A stretch of 64,000 bases of DNA from Sinorhizobium chiapasense. Lineage in GTDB: Bacteria > Pseudomonadota > Alphaproteobacteria > Rhizobiales > Rhizobiaceae. How positions within the stretch are numbered: position 1 is the first letter of the stretch; the number at the start of each line of letters is the position of its first letter. This document shows positions 8,222-16,844 of the stretch, piece by piece. The notes under the pieces are model-generated. The model made no database searches and was not told the DNA's origin. It saw only the letters and a list, made by a program, of their open reading frames with translations. A program made the translations under genes and the position numbers. The stretch covers positions 3,738,001 through 3,802,000 of the forward strand of contig NZ_CP133148.1 in assembly GCF_036488675.1 (NCBI RefSeq), given 5' to 3'.

Positions 8222-9454
8222 ATGGCAGCCACTGAGATCTTGAACAGGGCGGACATCAAGGCGCCACAGGTGCGGCTGATGCCCCAGGCCGAGAAGCCGT
8301 CGCTGATCGGCCTTCAGCGCGAAGACATGGCCAGGCTGCTCGTCGAGAGGGGCGTGCCCGAGCGCCAGGTCAAGATGCGCGTGAGCCAGCTCTGGCACTG
8401 GCTCTACGTCCGCGGTGTTGCCGATTTCGATCAGATGTCGAACGTCTCCAAGGACATGCGCGAGATGCTCAAGGAGCATTTCACCATTGCCCGGCCGGAG
8501 ATCGTCGAGGAGCAGATTTCGAACGACGGCACGCGCAAGTGGCTCCTGCGCTTTCCGCCGCGCGGCGCCGGCCGGCCGGTCGAGATCGAGACCGTCTACA
8601 TCCCGGAGGAAGGCCGCGGCACGCTCTGCATCTCGAGCCAGGTCGGCTGCACGCTCACCTGCTCCTTCTGTCACACGGGCACCCAGAAGCTGGTGCGCAA
8701 CCTGACGGCGGAAGAAATCCTCGCCCAGTTGCTGCTTGCCCGCGACCGGCTCGGCGATTTCCCCGAACGCGACACGCCGCAAGGCGCCATCGTGCCCGCG
8801 GAAGGCCGCAAGATCACCAATATCGTGATGATGGGCATGGGCGAGCCGCTCTACAATTTCGAGAACGTCAAGACCGCTCTCCTGATCGCGTCCGACGGCG
8901 ACGGTCTTTCGCTCTCGAAGCGCCGCATCACGCTCTCGACCTCCGGCATCGTGCCCGAGATCTACCGCACCGGCGAGGAGATCGGCGTCATGCTGGCAAT
9001 CTCGCTGCATGCCGTGCGCGACGACCTGCGTGACATGCTGGTGCCGATCAACAAGAAGTATCCGCTGAAGGAGCTGATGGAGGCCTGCCGCGCCTATCCC
9101 GGCCTGTCGAACGCCCGCCGCATCACCTTCGAATATGTGATGCTGAAGGATGTCAACGACAGCCTCGAGGACGCGAAGGAACTGGTGAAGCTGTTGAAGG
9201 GCATTCCGGCAAAGATCAACCTCATCCCCTTCAACCCCTGGCCGGGCACCAACTACCAGTGCTCGGACTGGGAGCAGATCGAGGCATTCGCCGACTTCAT
9301 CAACCAGGCCGGCTACGCCTCGCCGATCCGCACGCCGCGCGGCCGCGACATTCTCGCCGCCTGCGGCCAGTTGAAGTCGGAATCCGAGCGCATGCGCAAG
9401 GTCGACCGCCTTGCTTTCGAGGCGATGATGATTGCCAATCACGGCGAGGACTGA
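8222..9454 (+). CDS. rlmN: Dual-specificity 23S rRNA A2503 / tRNA A37 C2-methyltransferase
   Basis: 410 aa radical-SAM enzyme. The cluster motif CX3CX2C is at Cys143, Cys147 and Cys150 (CTLTCSFC), and the GMGEPLYNF segment and C-terminal catalytic Cys381 (LAACGQL) are present. It uses two SAM molecules to methylate C2 of adenosine in 23S rRNA and some tRNAs. It is about 30 residues longer than E. coli RlmN, mainly at the N-terminus and in an insertion (residues about 175-195), as is usual in Rhizobiales. It appears monocistronic. Confidence 0.95.
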   Translation: MAATEILNRADIKAPQVRLMPQAEKPSLIGLQREDMARLLVERGVPERQVKMRVSQLWHWLYVRGVADFDQMSNVSKDMREMLKEHFTIARPEIVEEQISNDGTRKWLLRFPPRGAGRPVEIETVYIPEEGRGTLCISSQVGCTLTCSFCHTGTQKLVRNLTAEEILAQLLLARDRLGDFPERDTPQGAIVPAEGRKITNIVMMGMGEPLYNFENVKTALLIASDGDGLSLSKRRITLSTSGIVPEIYRTGEEIGVMLAISLHAVRDDLRDMLVPINKKYPLKELMEACRAYPGLSNARRITFEYVMLKDVNDSLEDAKELVKLLKGIPAKINLIPFNPWPGTNYQCSDWEQIEAFADFINQAGYASPIRTPRGRDILAACGQLKSESERMRKVDRLAFEAMMIANHGED

Positions 9455-9589
9455 GGCTGGAGGAAGCGCGCGAGGCGGTTTTCGCTGGCATTTGCCGCTT
9501 GTTGCCCCTCACGGCATTTGCCGCTTGTCGCCCCTCGCCCTAGCTCTCTCCCTGCCCGCGGGTAGGGGGGACTGCGAGTGCGCGGCATA

Positions 9590-9641
9590 CCCCTTCTCCC
9601 CGCTTGCGGGGAGAAGGTCGCGGCAGCGGGATGAGGGGCAA
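9590..9641 (+). repeat. REP-like palindromic element
   Basis: CCCTTCTCCCCGC / GCGGGGAGAAGG hairpin followed by a tail GCGGGATGAGGGGC. The same module recurs at 12611, 12747, 43637 and 47191. This copy lies in the 368-bp gap between rlmN and the ABC binding protein. The rest of the gap (9455-9589 and 9642-9822) shows nothing else I can name. Confidence 0.75.
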
Positions 9642-9822
9642 ATACGACTCGCCCTCCAAAGTCACCACGATCGATGAAGAAGTTTGATGGATGAAGCTAC
9701 TCCCATCGATTGATTTCATCCTTCCGCTTTCCTAAGAAGGCGGCGAAATCATCTGGAGCGGAATGAGGAAGGCTCGCTGTGGCCTTGCCTCACAATCCCA
9801 CGCCAAAAATCGGAGAACATCC

Positions 9823-10776
9823 ATGCGCTCACTTCTTATAGCTCTTGCCGCCACTGCGGCGCTCTCGCTCCCGGCGCGCGCAGACGAAGTCACGGTTGCC
9901 GTGACGGCAATCGTCGAGCATCCCGCCCTCGATGCCGCCCGCGACGGGGTCAAGGATGCGCTTGCTGCCGCCGGGTATAAGGAAGGCGAGAACCTCAAGT
10001 TCATCTACGAGTCGGCGCAGGGCAACCCGGCGACCGCAGCGCAGATCGCCCGCCAGTTCGCCGGCGAAGCGCCGAGCGTCATCGTGCCGATCTCCACGCC
10101 CTCGGCACAGGCGGTGGTTTCCTCGACGCGCGACATCCCGGTGGTCTTCACCGCCGTATCCGATCCGTTGGGCGCGCAGCTCGTCAGGGACATGGAAAAG
10201 CCCGGTGGCAACGTCACCGGCCTTTCCGACATGTCGCCGGTTGCCGAGCATGTGACGCTGATCAAGGAGATCCTGCCGAACGTCAAGTCGATCGGCTATC
10301 TCTATAATTCCGGTGAAGCGAACTCCGTCTCGCTGCTTGCTGCCCTCAAGGCCGAAGCCGAGAAGGCGGGGCTTACCGTGGTCGAGTCTGCCGCGACGAA
10401 ATCAGCCGAAGTCCAGGGTGCCGCCCGCGCCCTCGTCGGCCGCGCCGACGCGATCTACGTTCCGACCGACAACACGATCATCTCCGCGCTTGAAGGTGCA
10501 GTCGCGGTCGCCGAGGAAAGCAAGCTGCCGCTCTTCACCGCCGATACCGATTCCGTCTCCCGCGGCTCGGTTGCGGCCCTCGGCTTCAACTACTACGACG
10601 TCGGCAAGCAGACCGGCGACGTGGTTGTGCGTATCCTGAAGGGTGAAAACCCGGGCGACATCGCCGTCAAGGTCGCCGCCGGCACCGATCTCGTCATCAA
10701 CAAGGCTGCCGCCGCCAAGATGGGTGTGACCCTGCCGGAAAGCGTGATCAAGCGCGCGACCCGCGTCATCGAATAA
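9823..10776 (+). CDS. ABC transporter substrate-binding protein (ABC_sub_bind / TrpX-like family)
   Basis: 317 aa. I chose ATG 9823 because it has GGAGA 8 nt upstream and opens directly into a signal peptide (MRSLLIALAATAALSLPARA). The protein has the two-lobe fold of the ABC substrate-binding family related to TrpX: VTVAVTAIVEHPALDAARDGVKDAL, VPISTPSAQAVV, ..PVVFTAVSDPLGAQLV and PTDNTIISALEGAV. It is first in a three-gene importer (binding protein, permease, ATPase). Relatives bind aromatic amino acids or nucleoside-like ligands, and the ligand here cannot be decided. A strong hairpin separates it from the permease gene. Confidence 0.9.
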   Translation: MRSLLIALAATAALSLPARADEVTVAVTAIVEHPALDAARDGVKDALAAAGYKEGENLKFIYESAQGNPATAAQIARQFAGEAPSVIVPISTPSAQAVVSSTRDIPVVFTAVSDPLGAQLVRDMEKPGGNVTGLSDMSPVAEHVTLIKEILPNVKSIGYLYNSGEANSVSLLAALKAEAEKAGLTVVESAATKSAEVQGAARALVGRADAIYVPTDNTIISALEGAVAVAEESKLPLFTADTDSVSRGSVAALGFNYYDVGKQTGDVVVRILKGENPGDIAVKVAAGTDLVINKAAAAKMGVTLPESVIKRATRVIE

Positions 10777-10817
10777 CGACGGCGCGCCTCGAGGACGCAA
10801 GTTTATTTGCCTTTTTG

Positions 10818-10848
10818 CCGCCCCCGTTCCATACGGGGGCGGTTCGTT
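10818..10848 (+). terminator. Hairpin between binding-protein and permease genes (partial terminator or stability element)
   Basis: Perfect 10-bp stem CCGCCCCCGT (10818-10827) and ACGGGGGCGG (10833-10842) with a 5-nt loop, followed by a weak TTCGTT tract. Position and strength fit an mRNA 3'-end-stabilising or leaky termination site that lets the binding protein be made in excess of the membrane parts. Confidence 0.6.
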
Positions 10849-10887
10849 ATCAACAAAGACGTTGCGCGCATCCCTCTTGCGCGAAAC

Positions 10888-11787
10888 ATGACTGAAAAGG
10901 GCCGAGCGTTGAGTCAAATCGCTTTCTGGGGAGCCGTGGAGTTGGGGCTCGTCTATGCCTTTGTCGCCGTCGGCGTCTTCCTTGCCTTCCGCGTGCTCGA
11001 CTTTCCTGACCTGACGGTCGACGGGTCGTTTCCGCTTGGAGCCGCCGTCACCGCGGTGCTGATCATTGCGGGCGTCAATCCGTGGCTTGCCGCGGCCGTC
11101 GCGATGGTCGCCGGTGCCGCGGCCGGCATCGTCACGGCGCTCCTCAACGTGCGCTTCCGCATCCTCAATCTGCTCGCCTCGATCCTGACGATGATCGCGC
11201 TCTTCTCGGTGAACCTGCGCGTCATGGGCAAGCCGAACGTCGCGCTGATCAATGCCGACACCATGCTTTCGCCGTTCTACGGGCTGGGGCTTAGGGACTT
11301 CTACGTTCGCCCGCTCTTCGTCGGCATTCTTGTGCTTGTGGCCGTCGTCGTCGTCTGGCGCTTTCTTGAGAGCGACGCCGGCCTCGCCATGCGGGCGACC
11401 GGCGCCAATGCGCGTATGGCCCGGGCGCAAGGGGTCGATACCAGCCGCCAGATCTATCTCGGCATGGCGATCTCCAACGCGCTTGTTGCCTTCGGCGGCG
11501 CGCTCTTCGCCCAGACCAACGGCTTTGCCGACGTAACCTCGGGCGTCGGCACGATCGTCGTCGGGCTTGCCGCCGTCATCATCGGCGAAACGCTGTTCGG
11601 CGCTCGCGGCATCCTGATCGCGCTCGCCGGCTGCGTGCTCGGCTCGATCCTCTACCGCATCGCCATCCAGCTCGCGCTTTCGACGGACATGCTCGGCCTG
11701 CAGGCCTCCGACCTGAACTTCGTGACCGCGGCGCTCGTCACCGTAGCGCTCGTCCTTCCTCGTCTGCGCCGCGGAGGTGCCGCATGA
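10888..11787 (+). CDS. ABC transporter permease (branched-chain / TrpY-like family)
   Basis: About 300 aa with eight or more hydrophobic segments and the family signature region around GETLFGARGILIALAGCVLGS near residue 235. Homologues are the single permease of TrpXYZ-like importers. The start is uncertain: ATG 10888, or TTG 10909, which has AAGGG eight nt upstream and begins the hydrophobic segment sooner. The 3' end overlaps the ATPase gene by 4 bp (ATGA). Confidence 0.9.
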   Translation: MTEKGRALSQIAFWGAVELGLVYAFVAVGVFLAFRVLDFPDLTVDGSFPLGAAVTAVLIIAGVNPWLAAAVAMVAGAAAGIVTALLNVRFRILNLLASILTMIALFSVNLRVMGKPNVALINADTMLSPFYGLGLRDFYVRPLFVGILVLVAVVVVWRFLESDAGLAMRATGANARMARAQGVDTSRQIYLGMAISNALVAFGGALFAQTNGFADVTSGVGTIVVGLAAVIIGETLFGARGILIALAGCVLGSILYRIAIQLALSTDMLGLQASDLNFVTAALVTVALVLPRLRRGGAA

Positions 11788-12578
11788 TCAGCGTCAAGAA
11801 CATCAAGGTCGTTTTCGGCAAGGGCACACCCTTGCAGAAGCAGGCGCTGAACGGCGTAAGCCTGACGATCGAGCAGGGCTCGTTCGTCACCGTGATCGGC
11901 TCGAACGGGGCCGGCAAATCGACGCTGCTCGGCGTGCTCGCCGGAGATGTCCTGCCGAGCGAAGGCGAGGTGACGATCGGGCACACGGACGTCACCCGCA
12001 AGGGAACGGCGGCGCGCGCCGGCCTCGTTGCGCGCGTGTTCCAGGACCCGCTCGCCGGTAGTTGCGGCACGCTTTCGATCGAGGAAAACCTGGCGCTTGC
12101 CGCGAGGCGCGGTGAAAGCCGCGGCCTGACGCCGGCGCTTGGCGCGAAACGGCGCGAGCATTTCCGCGAGCGGATCGCCGAGCTCAATCTCGGCCTCGAG
12201 GACCGCCTCGGCGACCGCATGGATCTCCTGTCAGGCGGCCAGAGGCAGGCCGTGTCGCTGGTGATGGCGACGCTGGCCGGATCGGAAGTTCTGCTTCTCG
12301 ACGAGCACACCGCGGCGCTCGATCCGGGCATGGCGGAATTCGTCATGAATCTCACGCAGAAGATCGTCACCGAGCGCAAGCTGACGACGATGATGGTCAC
12401 CCATTCGATGCGCCAGGCGCTCGACTACGGCCATCGCACGATCATGCTTCACGGCGGCGAAATCGTACTCGACGTCGCCGGCGACAGCCGCAAGACGCTG
12501 CAGGTCGAGGATCTTATCGCCATGTTCCGCCGCATCCGCGGCCAGACGCTCGACGACGACGCGCTGCTGATCGGGTGA
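11784..12578 (+). CDS. ABC transporter ATP-binding protein
   Basis: 264 aa nucleotide-binding domain: Walker A GSNGAGKST, Q-loop VFQDPLAG, signature LSGGQRQAV, Walker B VLLLDEHTAALD and switch His in MVTHSM. The DEHTAALD form of Walker B is characteristic of ATPases encoded with ABC_sub_bind-type binding proteins. It forms the complete importer with the two preceding genes. A pair of inverted REP-like elements follows, before the convergent LysE gene. Confidence 0.92.
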   Translation: MISVKNIKVVFGKGTPLQKQALNGVSLTIEQGSFVTVIGSNGAGKSTLLGVLAGDVLPSEGEVTIGHTDVTRKGTAARAGLVARVFQDPLAGSCGTLSIEENLALAARRGESRGLTPALGAKRREHFRERIAELNLGLEDRLGDRMDLLSGGQRQAVSLVMATLAGSEVLLLDEHTAALDPGMAEFVMNLTQKIVTERKLTTMMVTHSMRQALDYGHRTIMLHGGEIVLDVAGDSRKTLQVEDLIAMFRRIRGQTLDDDALLIG

Positions 12579-12610
12579 ACCGAGTGCCGCCGCCGCTTGC
12601 ATCGCCGCTG

Positions 12611-12657
12611 CCCCTCATCTGCCTGCCGGCATCTTCTCCCCGCTCGCGGGGAGAAGA
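12611..12657 (-). repeat. REP-like element, left member of an inverted pair
   Basis: CCCCTCATCTGCCTGCCGGC followed by ATCTTCTCCCCGC and its complement. It is nearly the exact reverse complement of 12747-12793, so together they can form a large cruciform between two convergent genes. Confidence 0.8.
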
Positions 12658-12746
12658 ATGGGTGCTGCGACGCCGACGCCAAACGGCGGCCTTCAACGAA
12701 TTGTCATGCCTTCGGCCGAGGAAGGACTGAGCGGTTGCCGCTTGTC

Positions 12747-12793
12747 TCTTCTCCCCGCCTGCGGGGAGAAGATGCCGGCAGGCAGATGAGGGG
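12747..12793 (+). repeat. REP-like element, right member of an inverted pair
   Basis: TCTTCTCCCCGCCTGCGGGG with tail GATGCCGGCAGGCAGATGAG. It pairs with 12611-12657 over about 46 bp, and the spacer is 89 bp without a gene. As the only sequence between the convergent ABC ATPase and LysE genes, the pair probably serves as a two-way transcription end. Confidence 0.8.
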
Positions 12794-12814
12794 CAAAACC
12801 AGCCGCCGCGTACC

Positions 12815-13456
12815 TCAGCGCGCCTGGGTCAGGAAGATCTTGACCGCGAAGACTGAGAACACGCCGGCAAAGCTGAAGTCGAGGGCGCGCATGAAGCGCT
12901 TGTTCCTCTGCAGCCAGGCGGCGAGCCAATCGGCGGCAAGCACCACCATGGCATTCACCGGCATGCCGATGACGATGAAGAAGAAGCCGAGGAACAGGAG
13001 CTTGCTTGTGACCGACGGATCGGTCGCGCTGACGAATTGCGGCAGGAAGGTCATGAAGAAGATCACGACCTTCGGGTTGAGGATATTGACCGAGAAGCCG
13101 GTCGCAACGTTCGAAAAGACAGTTCCCTTCGCCCCCTCGATCTTCTTCACCGAGAGCGTCGAGCCGTGGCGGATCGCCTGGACGGCAAGCCAGAAGAGAT
13201 AGGCAGCCCCGCCGGTCTTCAGCACCAGAAAGGCGGTCGGCGACGCGGTGATGAGCGCCGAAATACCGAAGGCGACGAGCATCGTGTGAACGACGATGCC
13301 GAGGCCGGTGCCGAGCACGACAAAGAGCGCGGCCTTCCTTCCCTGCGCCAGGGATCGGCTGATCGAAAGGGTCATGTCCGGTCCGGGCGTTGCCGCCAGA
13401 AGCAGGCTGGCGGCAGCAAAGGCGAGCAGCGTCGGCAGGCTGGGCACGAAGTCCAT
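12815..13456 (-). CDS. LysE/RhtB family amino-acid exporter
   Basis: 213 aa with six hydrophobic segments and the family motif LLAATPGPDMTLSISRSLAQGRK (residues about 19-41). ATG 13456 is chosen because GAGGAA lies 8 nt upstream. A longer frame to 13501 adds a polar leader that is not conserved in this family. LysE/RhtB proteins export lysine, homoserine, threonine or similar amino acids. The substrate is unknown here, and a second family member is at 41452. Confidence 0.92.
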   Translation of the reverse strand: MDFVPSLPTLLAFAAASLLLAATPGPDMTLSISRSLAQGRKAALFVVLGTGLGIVVHTMLVAFGISALITASPTAFLVLKTGGAAYLFWLAVQAIRHGSTLSVKKIEGAKGTVFSNVATGFSVNILNPKVVIFFMTFLPQFVSATDPSVTSKLLFLGFFFIVIGMPVNAMVVLAADWLAAWLQRNKRFMRALDFSFAGVFSVFAVKIFLTQAR

Positions 13457-13680
13457 GGCGAATTCCTCAACGAGACGATTGCCGGTGATACCGCCGGACA
13501 TGCTTTTTTGCCAGTGGATTCGCCGTGTCCTGTCGCGATGCCGCCTGTCGCGGCGCCTCCTGACGCGTCAAATTACGGCGCGGGGTACTGTAATGCTTGT
13601 ATCCCTTCAAGTTCTGGCTAAAGTGCCGCAGATTTTGCACGCGGCATTGCCGCCCTTCCCAGAGCAGACGGACAGAACCC

Positions 13681-14898
13681 ATGGCATCGCATAAAGACGT
13701 GAAGAAGGTCGTTCTCGCCTATTCCGGCGGTCTCGACACCTCGATCATCCTCAAGTGGCTGCAGACGGAACTCGGCGCCGAAGTGGTGACCTTCACCGCC
13801 GATCTCGGCCAGGGCGAGGAACTGGAGCCGGCGCGCAAGAAGGCCGAGATGCTCGGCATCAAGGAAATCTACATCGAGGACGTGCGCGAGGAGTTCGTGC
13901 GTGACTTCGTCTTCCCGATGTTCCGCGCCAATGCCGTCTATGAGGGCGTCTACCTGCTCGGCACCTCGATCGCCCGTCCGCTGATCTCCAAGCATCTCAT
14001 CGACATCGCCAAAAAGACCGGCGCCGACGCGATTGCCCATGGCGCGACCGGCAAGGGCAACGACCAGGTCCGCTTCGAGCTGTCGGCCTATGCCTTGAAC
14101 CCGGGCATCAAGATCATCGCGCCCTGGCGCGACTGGTCGTTCAAGAGCCGCACGGATCTGCTCGAATTTGCCGAAAAGCACCAGATCCCGGTCGCCAAGG
14201 ACAAGAAGGGCGAAGCGCCCTTCTCCGTCGACGCCAACCTGTTGCACTCCTCCTCCGAGGGCAAGGTGCTCGAAGACCCGGCGCAGGAAGCCCCGGAATA
14301 TGTTCATATGCGCACGATTTCGCCGGAAGCCGCGCCCGACAAGGCGACCGTCATCAAGGTTGGCTTCGAGCGCGGCGACGCCGTTTCGATCAATGGCGTG
14401 CGCATGTCGCCGGCGACTTTGCTTGCCAAGCTCAATGAATATGGCCGTGACAATGGCATCGGCCGCATCGACCTCGTCGAAAACCGCTTCGTCGGCATGA
14501 AGTCGCGCGGCGTCTACGAAACCCCCGGCGGCACCATCCTGCTGGCGGCGCATCGCGCGATCGAAAGCATCACGCTCGATCGCGGCGCCGCCCACCTCAA
14601 GGACGAGCTGATGCCGCGTTATGCCGAGCTCATCTACTACGGTTTCTGGTTCTCACCGGAACGCGAAATGCTGCAGGCGGCGATCGACAAGAGCCAAGAG
14701 CATGTCGAAGGCGAAGTGACGCTGAAGCTCTACAAGGGCAACGTCATGGTCACCGGCCGCGAGAGCGCGAAGTCGCTCTATTCCGACAAGCTCGTCACCT
14801 TCGAGGACGACCAGGGCGCCTACGACCAGAAGGACGCCGCCGGCTTCATCAAGCTCAACGCGCTGCGCCTGCGCACGCTTGCGGCGCGCAACCGTTAA
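13681..14898 (+). CDS. argG: Argininosuccinate synthase
   Basis: 405 aa. The N-terminal ATP-pyrophosphatase motif [10 protein letters not shown] (residues about 14-23) is diagnostic, followed by [13 protein letters not shown] and the APWRDW segment for citrulline/aspartate binding. It condenses citrulline and aspartate in arginine synthesis. ATG 13681 gives the normal length. It stands alone, with a long stem-loop directly after the stop. Confidence 0.97.
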   Translation: MASHKDVKKVVLAYSGGLDTSIILKWLQTELGAEVVTFTADLGQGEELEPARKKAEMLGIKEIYIEDVREEFVRDFVFPMFRANAVYEGVYLLGTSIARPLISKHLIDIAKKTGADAIAHGATGKGNDQVRFELSAYALNPGIKIIAPWRDWSFKSRTDLLEFAEKHQIPVAKDKKGEAPFSVDANLLHSSSEGKVLEDPAQEAPEYVHMRTISPEAAPDKATVIKVGFERGDAVSINGVRMSPATLLAKLNEYGRDNGIGRIDLVENRFVGMKSRGVYETPGGTILLAAHRAIESITLDRGAAHLKDELMPRYAELIYYGFWFSPEREMLQAAIDKSQEHVEGEVTLKLYKGNVMVTGRESAKSLYSDKLVTFEDDQGAYDQKDAAGFIKLNALRLRTLAARNR

Positions 14899-14919
14899 AA
14901 GCTGGCAAGACCAATCGAA

Positions 14920-14960
14920 CCAGAAGCCGCGGCGGACAACCTGCCGCGGCTTCTGGTTGG
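14920..14960 (+). terminator. Terminator hairpin after argG, between convergent genes
   Basis: Perfect 14-bp stem CCAGAAGCCGCGGC (14920-14933) and GCCGCGGCTTCTGG (14943-14956), 9-nt loop, followed by TT. It may serve both argG and the convergent MFS gene, but the T-tract is poor on both sides. Confidence 0.7.
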
Positions 14961-14968
14961 CAGCTTGC

Positions 14969-16207
14969 TTATTCCGCCGCTTCGCGCAGCTTGTCGTCGG
15001 ACGCTGTCGGCGCGATGAGCGGCCTCGAACGCACGGTCCTTCGATACCAGAAATAGCTCGCTATCGAGATGAGACCGAAACCCGGAATGATCGTGCCGAG
15101 CGCCAGCGCCGGGGCGCCGACGAGAGCGGCGAGCGCCCCGCCGATGAGCCCCGAGCTCATCTGAATGAAGCCCATCATGGCCGATGCCGTGCCGGCGATA
15201 TGCGGGAAGGGCACCATGCAGGCTGTCATCATGTAGGGCATCACAAAAGCAATGCCGAAAGCGTAGATGCCGACCGGCGCCATCACCGAGAGGAAGGTCG
15301 GCTCGAGCGCATGCATGGTGAAGGAGAGGACAAGGCTGGCCATACCGATGAAGGCGAGGCCAGCAGGCACGAGCGCCTGCGGCGTGAAACGCCGCATCAG
15401 GAGCCGCACCGTGACGGTGCCCGAGAAGAAGAGGCCCGATTGCATGAGCATGCCGACCCCGAATTCGGTCGGCGTCAGGCCCACTTGCCCGATTAGCACG
15501 AAGGGCAGCATGGTCGCCCATGCGTAAAGCGCGCCGACAGCACCGGCGATCACAAACGTCGAGGACACGAAGCGACTGTCCGTCAGCAATTCGCCATAAG
15601 CCCCGAGAATCGGCCGCAAATGCCCCTTGCTGCGGTCCGGCGTCACCGTTTCCACCATGAAGAACTGCACGGTGAAGCACGCCATCAGGGCGAAACCAAC
15701 CATCAGGAAGAAGATCGACTGCCAGCCGAAGAGCCCGAGCGCGATGCCGCCGAGCGTCGGCGAAACCGCAGGACCGAGCGCCAGCATCATGCCGATCATG
15801 TTCATGATGCGGGCGGCGGGGGTGCCGGTGAACTGGTCGCGCACGATGGCGCGCGCCACCGTCATGCCGACGGAGGCGCCGGCCCCCTGCACCAGGCGCC
15901 CGGCGAGCAAGACGCCGACCGAGGGGGCGAAGGCCGCCATCAGGCTGCCGGCAAGATAGATCGCCATGAAGATCAACGTCGCCGAGCGGCGTCCTATGAC
16001 GTCGGAGAGCGTGCCCGAGACGAGCTGGGCAAAGGCGAAGCCGCCGAAATAGAGCGACAGCGTCATTTTGATCGCCGCCTCGCTGGTGGCGAAGGCGCGA
16101 ACGAGTTCCGGCATGGCCGGCGTATAGAGCGCCATGGAAACCGGGCCAAGCGCCACCAGGAACGCGCCGATGATGCTCGTGCGCCGCTCGCTCATCCTGA
16201 GCGTCAT
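14969..16207 (-). CDS. Bcr/CflA-type MFS drug efflux transporter
   Basis: 412 aa, 12 predicted membrane helices. Motif A of drug/H+ antiporters is visible (QLVSGTLSDVIGRRS, residues about 60-74). GPAVSPTLGGIALGLFGWQSIFF is the 12/14-TMS drug pump motif C region. The ATG overlaps the stop of the upstream marR gene by 4 bp, a classic regulator-pump operon. ATG 16195 (MSERRT) is an alternative start. Confidence 0.9.
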   Translation of the reverse strand: MTLRMSERRTSIIGAFLVALGPVSMALYTPAMPELVRAFATSEAAIKMTLSLYFGGFAFAQLVSGTLSDVIGRRSATLIFMAIYLAGSLMAAFAPSVGVLLAGRLVQGAGASVGMTVARAIVRDQFTGTPAARIMNMIGMMLALGPAVSPTLGGIALGLFGWQSIFFLMVGFALMACFTVQFFMVETVTPDRSKGHLRPILGAYGELLTDSRFVSSTFVIAGAVGALYAWATMLPFVLIGQVGLTPTEFGVGMLMQSGLFFSGTVTVRLLMRRFTPQALVPAGLAFIGMASLVLSFTMHALEPTFLSVMAPVGIYAFGIAFVMPYMMTACMVPFPHIAGTASAMMGFIQMSSGLIGGALAALVGAPALALGTIIPGFGLISIASYFWYRRTVRSRPLIAPTASDDKLREAAE

Positions 16208-16695
16208 TCGGCTGCCCCTTTATCCCTATTGCTTTCCTTGCCGGCAAGGCAGGGATCGAGTCGGCGAAGGTTGTCGCGCAGGATCCGGAGATTGCCACGC
16301 AACAGTTCCAGCCCCCCCTCGCCCAAGCCCTCGGTATAGGCGCCCATCATCTCGCGTAGGCCCGCCATCATCTCGTCGATGAGCGCATCGGCCCGATCGC
16401 TGACGACGACGTTCTTGGCGCGCCGGTCGGCCGGATCCGGCACCCGCGCGACAAGCCCCAGCGCTTCCAGGCGATCGAGATAGGCCGAGAGCGTCATCGG
16501 TTCGATACCCATTCGCGTGGCGATTTCCGCCTGCTTGATGCCTTCCGTCGTGGCGACCTGGATCAGCGTGCGCGCTTCGCCGGGCGTGATCCCGAGCTGC
16601 ATGGCGTTGACCTTGCGGTCGAAGGCACCGCGGAGCAGCCGCGAGACGTCGTTGAGCAGCATCCCGATCGTTTCGGATTCAAGTTTTCTCGGCAT
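16204..16695 (-). CDS. MarR family transcriptional regulator
   Basis: 163 aa winged-helix protein: recognition region IKQAEIATRMGIEPMTLSAYLDRLEALGLV and wing VPDPADRRAKNVVVSD match MarR. It is co-transcribed and translationally coupled with the MFS pump, so autoregulation and pump repression relieved by a ligand is the expected model. The A+T-rich stretch 16696-16745 upstream is the likely promoter/operator. Confidence 0.93.
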   Translation of the reverse strand: MPRKLESETIGMLLNDVSRLLRGAFDRKVNAMQLGITPGEARTLIQVATTEGIKQAEIATRMGIEPMTLSAYLDRLEALGLVARVPDPADRRAKNVVVSDRADALIDEMMAGLREMMGAYTEGLGEGGLELLRGNLRILRDNLRRLDPCLAGKESNRDKGAAE

Positions 16696-16794
16696 CTCAA
16701 TCGTTCACAAGGAATATAGTAAGTTTTACTTATCATATTCCTTGGACGCGTTCAATGTGGGGATGCGTGGTGCCCGCCTACAGTAGCGGCCCAA

Positions 16795-16820
16795 TCAAAA
16801 CCCTCCCCTTGGCGGAGGGG
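16795..16820 (-). terminator. Terminator of the ABC-F gene
   Basis: On the minus strand, CCCTCC (16819-16814) and GGAGGG (16806-16801) pair around a 7-nt loop and run into TTTTGATT. It is about 25 bp beyond the ABC-F stop codon. Confidence 0.6.
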
Positions 16821-16844
16821 TCTTGTCGTGTCTGGAGAACGATC

